This document shows, piece after piece, positions 5,054 to 5,810 of a DNA stretch of 5,810 bases. The translations under genes were made by a program, and so were the position numbers. Each line of letters begins with the position of its first letter. Positions within the stretch are counted from its first letter, which is position 1. The notes under the pieces are model-generated. The model ran no database searches. It was not told the DNA's origin and worked only from the letters and a program-made list of their open reading frames with translations. The DNA is from JBBRSC01 sp038245795 (GTDB taxonomy: Bacteria > Actinomycetota > Acidimicrobiia > Acidimicrobiales > Microtrichaceae). The DNA is taken from positions 1 through 5,810 of the forward strand of contig JBBRSC010000219.1 of the NCBI GenBank assembly GCA_038245795.1, in the 5' to 3' direction.

Positions 5054-5578
5054 ATGGAAACCAGAACTGACGCCTACGCCGAGGCACTCTTCAACGTGGC
5101 TCGAGCCGAAGGACACCTCCTCGAGGTCGAAGCGGAGCTCTTTCGTTTCGGCAAGGCCCTCGAAGCCAACGAAGAGCTCCACACGACGCTGTCGGATCCG
5201 CACATCCCTGCGGCCCGCCGCCAGCAGATCGTCGAAGACCTGCTGTCGGGTCGGGCTAGCGACACCACGGTGGCGCTCATCTCGATGGTGGTCGGCACGG
5301 GGCGTGGACACGACCTTCCCAAGATCATCGCTGAGCTCGGCCAGCGCTCGGCTGCCTCCTCCGGCACCGTGGTCGCCGAGGTCCGCTCGGCAGTGGCGTT
5401 GAGCGATGATCAACAAGCCCGACTCGCCACAGCCATCTCCGCCCGCACTGGTCGTGAGGTCACGGTCCGCAATGTGATCGATCCGTCGGTACTCGGCGGC
5501 ATCGTCACCCAGATCGGCGATTCCATCATCGACGGCAGCGTCCGCAGCCGTCTCACCCAACTCCGCGACGCCTTCTGA
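5054..5578 (+). CDS. atpH: F-type ATP synthase subunit delta
   Basis: Delta links the peripheral stalk to the top of the F1 head (OSCP equivalent). The 174-residue protein has the usual length. The N-terminal helical domain opens with YAEALFNVA (residues 8-16), the family's typical start. The C-terminal domain ends in the conserved block DPSVLGGIVTQIGDSIIDGS (143-162) followed by VRSRLTQLR. The ATG at 5054 has GGAG (5044-5047) six bases upstream and lies 16 bases after the b' stop. The gene is free-standing and not fused to a b domain, unlike the b-delta fusion of mycobacteria. That argues against a Mycobacteriales origin. No essential feature looks missing. Confidence 0.96.
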   Translation: METRTDAYAEALFNVARAEGHLLEVEAELFRFGKALEANEELHTTLSDPHIPAARRQQIVEDLLSGRASDTTVALISMVVGTGRGHDLPKIIAELGQRSAASSGTVVAEVRSAVALSDDQQARLATAISARTGREVTVRNVIDPSVLGGIVTQIGDSIIDGSVRSRLTQLRDAF

Positions 5579-5595
5579 CCGGCAGGAAAAGAACC

Positions 5596-5810
5596 ATGGC
5601 TGAACTCACCATCAACACGGCGGACATCACCGCCGCCATCCGCAAGAACCTCGAGGGCTTCGTGCCTGATGTGGCGCTCACCCAGGTGGGACGTGTCCTG
5701 GAGGTCGGCGACGGCATCGCCAGGGTTTCCGGGCTTCCCGACGCTGGCGTCAACGAGCTCCTGGAGTTCGAGTCCGGGCTCCTGGGCCTGGCCCTCAACC
5801 TCGACGAAGA
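5596..5810 (+). CDS. atpA: F-type ATP synthase subunit alpha, 5' part (cut by window end)
   Basis: The first 71 codons are present and the gene runs off the window. The translation begins MAELTINTADITAAIRKNLE and continues with QVGRVLEVGDGIARVSGL, the beta-barrel crown domain shared by all alpha subunits. The nucleotide-binding core is beyond the window. The N-terminal helix before the barrel is the part that contacts delta in known structures. The ATG at 5596 has AGGA (5584-5587) eight bases upstream and starts 17 bases after the atpH stop, as expected for the order delta-alpha. The identification is secure from the GDGIARVSGL motif and position. Confidence 0.96.
   Translation, partial: MAELTINTADITAAIRKNLEGFVPDVALTQVGRVLEVGDGIARVSGLPDAGVNELLEFESGLLGLALNLDE

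Noticed and set aside
4913..5560. 215-residue minus-strand open frame opposite atpH
   Set aside because: It is fully covered by atpH and the end of b', both secure, and has no recognisable motif.
5553..5798. Minus-strand open frame opposite the atpA start
   Set aside because: The + strand encodes the unmistakable N-terminus of subunit alpha here; the antisense peptide is Ser/Arg/Pro-rich noise.

Overview
This window comes from a high-GC bacterial chromosome. It joins the end of a branched-chain amino acid (Liv/HAAT-type) ABC transporter cluster to the front of an F-type ATP synthase operon. All genes lie on the + strand and are tightly packed, often with ATGA/GTGA-type overlaps, and four starts appear to be GTG among the complete genes besides livG. 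The gene order, the short hydrophobic N-termini of the b-type subunits, a separate (not b-fused) delta subunit and the GC-rich codon use suggest an actinobacterium outside the Mycobacteriales. An Acidimicrobiia-like lineage is my guess; this is inference, not a database result.

Region 1 (1-1974): the last codons of an upstream gene, probably the permease of the same transporter, are followed by two ABC ATPases, livG-like (101-865) and livF-like (862-1578). They would form the ATPase heterodimer that powers amino acid (or related amide/urea-type substrate) import. A small, unrecognised protein with two membrane segments (1609-1974) follows 30 bases later and is probably co-transcribed.

Region 2 (1961-2098): a short non-coding junction holds a possible nested hairpin followed by TTTT (weak terminator) and a possible sigma-70-type promoter, suggesting that the ATP synthase operon has its own transcription start here. 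No gap in the window exceeds about 125 bases.

Region 3 (2099-5810): the ATP synthase operon in the order atpZ-like, atpI-like, atpB (a), atpE (c), two tandem b-type genes, atpH (delta), and the first 71 codons of atpA (alpha). AtpZ/AtpI are assembly or ion-handling accessories, a and c form the proton channel and rotor, the two b-type chains would form the peripheral stalk, delta caps the stalk on F1, and alpha begins the catalytic head. The c-ring carboxylate is a Glu without the neighbouring Ser/Thr of sodium-type rings, so proton coupling is expected.

Most of the window is ordinary housekeeping. The points most worth a second look are the two b-type genes, which align end to end without a gap (a clear tandem duplication giving a probable b/b' stalk); the asymmetric ATP sites predicted for the LivG/LivF pair; the extended N-terminus of subunit c; and the orphan membrane protein between the two systems. 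I see no mobile element, CRISPR array, rRNA or tRNA.
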